From assembly GCF_019263705.2 (NCBI RefSeq), contig NZ_JADQDK010000001.1:2914001-2978000 (forward strand): a stretch of 64,000 bases of DNA, in the 5' to 3' direction. The position numbers and the translations under genes were made by a program. This document shows, piece by piece, positions 61,071 to 64,000 of this stretch. Position 1 is the stretch's first letter. Each line of letters opens with the position of its first letter. A model generated the notes under the pieces. That model searched no databases. It saw only the letters and a list, made by a program, of their open reading frames with translations, and was not told the origin of the DNA. Source of the stretch: Pseudonocardia abyssalis (GTDB taxonomy: Bacteria > Actinomycetota > Actinomycetes > Mycobacteriales > Pseudonocardiaceae).

Positions 61071-62889
61071 CGGCCACCACGAAGATCATCGAGTGCGGCT
61101 TGGCGTTGCCGGTCTCGCCGTGCGGCCACTCGAGCCGGTTGAAGTCGACGCAGGTGCCGCCGCGGGCCTCGTCGCGGAAGTCCTCGTCGACCGTCATCAC
61201 GCCGTCCTCGACGTCGGCGATGCAGACCCGGTGGTTGCCGTCGATCCCGGTGCGCGCCACGAAGTAGTTCGAGTACGCGATCCGGTCGACGTCCGTGGTC
61301 TCGCTGTAGGTGCCGTCACCGTTGGCCACGTAGTTGTCCAGGGCGCCCCAGTGCGGGCCGCCGGACGTCGTGTCGGTCACCTCGAGCACGTCGACGAGAG
61401 CCGGGCAGTCGGCCTCCTCGCCGCCCTCGGCGACCTCGAGGATGGTGTCGATGGAGCAGTCCGGCGAGTCGCCGGCGGCGATCAGGGCCTGGATGTCCAG
61501 GGTGTAGATCATCTTGGTGGTGCCCTGGTCCTCGGGGAACTGCGCACCCGGGCCACGGCCGATGACGGCGTGGTAGAGGTACTTGTCGTCCAGCGAGGTC
61601 TGCACCCAGCCGCCGCCGTCGCATCCACCGCCCTCGATCACGTCGGGGTCGACGGACAGCGCCGCGGTCGTGTTGTCGAAGACCTCGCGCCACGCCGGCT
61701 CCGGCGCGGTGATGTCGGGGGCGTAGAAGATCGCGCCACCGCACATCGACTCGGCGAACGCACCCTTGTTCTCGGGCAGGTTCGTCACCGTCGTCTCCAT
61801 GATCGCCTGGTTCTCCTCGTGAGCCGGGTTGGTCTCACGACGGGGACCGTCGGGCAGCTTGGTGACGTTGCGGACCACCGGGTTGTTGCGGTCGCTGATG
61901 TCCCAGGTGCGGACGGTCGGGCGGCACAGCTTGTGGTCCGGCGCCTTCACCGGGTCCAGGATGATGTTGCGCGGCTCGCAGTAGTCACTGGTGACCATGG
62001 TGTCGAGGTCCTCGCGGACCTGGATGCCGTGCGGGTTCGCGCAGGTGGCCGTGGGCAGGGCCGGCAGGTTGTGGCAGTCCTCGGGGAACTCCGCGGTCGG
62101 CAGTGCCGCCGGGACCTCCGCGAGGGTGCGGCCCTGCTCGTCCAGGCGGACGACCGAGCCGGGGCTGCCCGCGAAGCCGTTGCCGACCCGGACCTCGCCG
62201 TTGGTGTACGTGCAGGGGCCGGGGACGTCCGGGCCGCCCATGTACGTGCCGTAGGCGGTGCCGTCCTGGAGTACCCAGTAGGCGTCGGGCACCGATCCGC
62301 AGGGGGTGTCGACCGGGTTGCTGACGCCCGAGAGCTCCAGCAGCGGGAGCTTGTCGGTGTCGAACACGTAGGTGATGTCGGAGAACAGGCCACCGGCGTA
62401 GATGTTGTCGCCCGCCGTGTGGATGTACTGCATGTGGTGCGGCTCGTTCTCCGGCAGCGGGCCGAGCGTCACGGTGTTGACGACCTTGCCGTAGGTCGCC
62501 GAGTCCGCGTCGGCGTCGATGACGGCGAGGAAGTCCTGACCCGGGAGGTCGGTCGGCAGCTCGGAGAGCTCCTTGACCGCGCCGACGGCCAGCGGGGTGT
62601 CGGCGATGTCCTGGCCCGAGGTGTCGGCGACGTTCTCGTCACCGGCCCAGACGACGATGTACTCCTTGCCCTCGTGGCCGGGTTCACCGACCGGGACGGC
62701 ACCGGGGATGTCGACGAGGTGGTTGGTCGCGGTGAACAGCGAGCCGACGCTGTCGTGGACCTCGGAGGTGATGGTGTGGATCGGGGAGTCGGCGGTGGCC
62801 TGGCCGGCCAGCGCGGTGCCACCCGCGAGCAGCGGTATGGCGACGGCGACGGCGGTGAGGCGTCGTCGCCGGGTGTTCAGGGGGGACAA
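61054..62889 (-). CDS. Secreted beta-propeller protein related to SBP56/methanethiol oxidase
   Basis: A 611-aa exported protein: signal peptide (RRRRLTAVAVAIPLLAGG, cleavage near TALAGQA) and a mature propeller-like part. Segments that recall selenium-binding protein 56/methanethiol oxidase are ENEPHHMQYIHT, CANPHGIQVREDLDTMVTSDY (His-rich, possible copper ligands), VRTWDISD and a C-terminal EWPHGETGNAKPHSMIF. About ten cysteines suggest disulfides. The start is TTG at 62889, supported by AGGAG 6 bp upstream; no ATG/GTG fits the signal peptide. Possible roles are oxidation of thiols such as methanethiol or another copper-dependent reaction outside the cell. Homology is by eye. Confidence 0.7.
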   Translation of the reverse strand: MSPLNTRRRRLTAVAVAIPLLAGGTALAGQATADSPIHTITSEVHDSVGSLFTATNHLVDIPGAVPVGEPGHEGKEYIVVWAGDENVADTSGQDIADTPLAVGAVKELSELPTDLPGQDFLAVIDADADSATYGKVVNTVTLGPLPENEPHHMQYIHTAGDNIYAGGLFSDITYVFDTDKLPLLELSGVSNPVDTPCGSVPDAYWVLQDGTAYGTYMGGPDVPGPCTYTNGEVRVGNGFAGSPGSVVRLDEQGRTLAEVPAALPTAEFPEDCHNLPALPTATCANPHGIQVREDLDTMVTSDYCEPRNIILDPVKAPDHKLCRPTVRTWDISDRNNPVVRNVTKLPDGPRRETNPAHEENQAIMETTVTNLPENKGAFAESMCGGAIFYAPDITAPEPAWREVFDNTTAALSVDPDVIEGGGCDGGGWVQTSLDDKYLYHAVIGRGPGAQFPEDQGTTKMIYTLDIQALIAAGDSPDCSIDTILEVAEGGEEADCPALVDVLEVTDTTSGGPHWGALDNYVANGDGTYSETTDVDRIAYSNYFVARTGIDGNHRVCIADVEDGVMTVDEDFRDEARGGTCVDFNRLEWPHGETGNAKPHSMIFVVAGGDVR

Positions 62890-63313
62890 GCGGTTCTCCT
62901 GGGGAGCGGGGAGCGAACGGGGAGCCGGCACGGCCGCGCGCGCGCAGGCGAGCGCCCCCGCACATGGCACGGGAGCGTCTCGGCGCCTGCTTCAGCACGC
63001 GGCCGGGCTACACCACTCGTCGAAGACGCCGGCGCGGCGGCCGGTCCAGAAGGGTTCGAGCACGGGCAACGGGGGCTCCGGGAGCGAGGGTGCGGTCGAC
63101 AGGGTCAGCGGGGAACGGACATCCCCGGACACAGTCCGTCGAAGGCGTTCTGGCGACGAGTCACCCAGAAGACCTCGAGGTCGACATTCAGCACATCCGA
63201 CCTAACGGACTGGGCCGTTCGGTGGATGCGACCTGAGGACCAACTGATCGTTTGCTGAGAGCCGTCTGAGAAACGTCCGGACAGTGCCGCCCGTCCGGAC
63301 CAGCGGTTCCCGG
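62890..63313. other. Promoter region of the SBP56-like gene
   Basis: 424 bp without a convincing gene, including a less GC-rich stretch around 63180-63275 where the promoter (minus strand) may lie. It contains the AGGAG ribosome-binding site for the TTG start and, at the far end, the lrp terminator. No riboswitch motif is recognised. Confidence 0.5.
63275..63300. terminator. Hairpin of two GTCCGGAC palindromes downstream of lrp
   Basis: GTCCGGAC at 63275-63282 and again at 63293-63300 can pair with each other (8 bp, 10-nt loop), 14 bp after the lrp stop on the minus strand. Confidence 0.5.
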
Positions 63314-63784
63314 TCAGCGGTACCGCGTCAGCACCATCCACGTGGTTGTCCGGACCGTCTCGCGCCAGCCCTGCACCCGGTCCAGCAGCGCGTCGAGCTG
63401 CCCGGCGGTCGGCGCGGTGACCAGCACGATGAGGTCGTACTCCCCCGTCACCGACTCGATCTCGACGAACTCCGGCAGCGCGGTGAGGCGGGCGACGTAC
63501 CCGGCGACGTCGGTCGTGCGCAGGACGATGCCGACGCGGGCGCGATGCGCGGTCGCGGCGCCGGGCAGGACGACGTCGGCGTGGTAGCCGCGCAGCACGC
63601 CGTCGCGCTCGAGGCGCTGGACCCGGGCGAGCACGGCGGTGCGGGACAGCCCGACCGCCCGGCCGAGGTCGGCCATCGTGGCCCGCGCATCGGCCTCCAG
63701 GAGGGCGAGCAGGCGGCGGTCCAGGTCGTCGGGCTGACGATCCGTCGGTGGCACGGACCACATCGTGGCACTTCGCCCGCTCAT
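63314..63784 (-). CDS. lrp: Lrp/AsnC-family regulator next to lysine aminotransferase
   Basis: A 156-aa (or 149-aa from ATG 63763) leucine-responsive type regulator. N-terminal HTH (DLDRRLLALLEADARATMAD and VGLSRTAVLARVQRLERDG), then the ligand-binding RAM domain (RVGIVLRTTDVAGYVARLTAL, SVTGEYDLIVLVTAP). It is divergent from the lysine 6-aminotransferase gene, as Rv3291c is from Rv3290c (lat) in mycobacteria, where Lrp responds to starvation. It therefore probably controls lat. Confidence 0.9.
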   Translation of the reverse strand: MSGRSATMWSVPPTDRQPDDLDRRLLALLEADARATMADLGRAVGLSRTAVLARVQRLERDGVLRGYHADVVLPGAATAHRARVGIVLRTTDVAGYVARLTALPEFVEIESVTGEYDLIVLVTAPTAGQLDALLDRVQGWRETVRTTTWMVLTRYR

Positions 63785-63835
63785 GCCGACGGTCGGTGTC
63801 GTGCCCCGTCAGGACCACCTCGGGACACTGGACGG

Positions 63836-64000
63836 ATGACTCCCGACGACGTCCACGAGACCCTGCGTCGACACCTGCTCGTCGACGGCTTCGACCTCGT
63901 CCTCGACACCCGCGCGTCCCGGGGGTCCTGGATCGTCGACGCCCGCGACGGCACCCGCTACCTCGACCTGTTCAGCTTCTTCGCCTCCGCGCCGCTGGGG
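63836..64000 (+). CDS. lat: L-lysine 6-transaminase (partial, N-terminus only)
   Basis: The first 55 codons of a PLP-dependent class III aminotransferase. MTPDDVHETLRRHLLVDGFD, then SRGSWIVDARDGTRYLDLFS and FFASAPLG, fit the N-terminus of lysine epsilon-aminotransferase. The enzyme converts lysine and 2-oxoglutarate to a semialdehyde that cyclises, on the way to 2-aminoadipate. The gene is divergent from lrp by 51 bp. There is no clear Shine-Dalgarno before the ATG, so a leaderless or very short leader transcript is possible. Confidence 0.88.
   Translation, partial: MTPDDVHETLRRHLLVDGFDLVLDTRASRGSWIVDARDGTRYLDLFSFFASAPLG

Overview
The window is one 64 kb stretch of very GC-rich actinobacterial chromosome. 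Third codon positions are strongly G/C, GTG starts are frequent and genes overlap by 1-4 bases in tight operons. Gene content and order (rimO-pgsA-clgR-pspA, recA-recX, gluABCD near miaB, an lrp/lat pair, an Rv2466c-like DsbA protein, lhr, nei, ftsK) fit the Mycobacteriales/Pseudonocardiales. A Pseudonocardia-like organism is my best guess, from gene content only. I see no insertion sequence, prophage, CRISPR array, tRNA or rRNA.

Left part (0-16.5 kb): a partial miaB, an orphan TAXI-type binding lipoprotein, a TetR regulator divergent from a two-gene membrane unit (the second ABA4-like), an OmpR-type two-component pair, a complete gluABCD-like amino-acid ABC transporter, a small Cys-rich secreted protein and an S9 peptidase. 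Then comes a five-gene operon (15.1 to 12.1 kb, minus strand). It encodes an uncharacterised protein, a membrane-anchored CxxC thioredoxin-like protein, a Tat-exported Cys-rich protein, a polytopic membrane protein interrupted by an in-frame TGA, and a small CxxC protein. This is the most unusual locus in the window.

Middle part (16.5-44.9 kb): two different complete succinate dehydrogenase/fumarate reductase complexes lie head to tail (an Sdh1-type and a B-type), followed by a divergent LysR gene. Next come a DsbA-like protein, recX (with a very long low-complexity N-terminus), recA with both a LexA box and a RecA-NDp/PafBC-type promoter, and a DUF3046 gene. A CoA transferase, a hemerythrin, a TetR/EamA pair, lhr and yidD follow. 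A ketone-catabolism-like cluster (TetR, acyl-CoA ligase and nitroreductase-family protein divergent from a Baeyer-Villiger monooxygenase) is followed by a PIG-L/methyltransferase fusion and a YidC paralogue with a DUF6412-like partner.

Right part (44.9-64 kb): a GNAT enzyme and an ABC exporter + NarL-type two-component operon under a perfect 18-bp palindrome come first, then a Nei-type glycosylase. The envelope-stress/cell-division block pspA-clgR-pgsA-rimO follows, then an ArgA-like acetyltransferase, AraC and VOC genes, a YceI fusion and ftsK. After that come a large membrane protein coupled to a secreted SBP56/methanethiol-oxidase-like protein, an Lrp/AsnC regulator and the start of lysine 6-aminotransferase.

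Family assignments rest on motifs read by eye. Coordinates of starts are judged from Shine-Dalgarno spacing, operon overlaps and expected family length.
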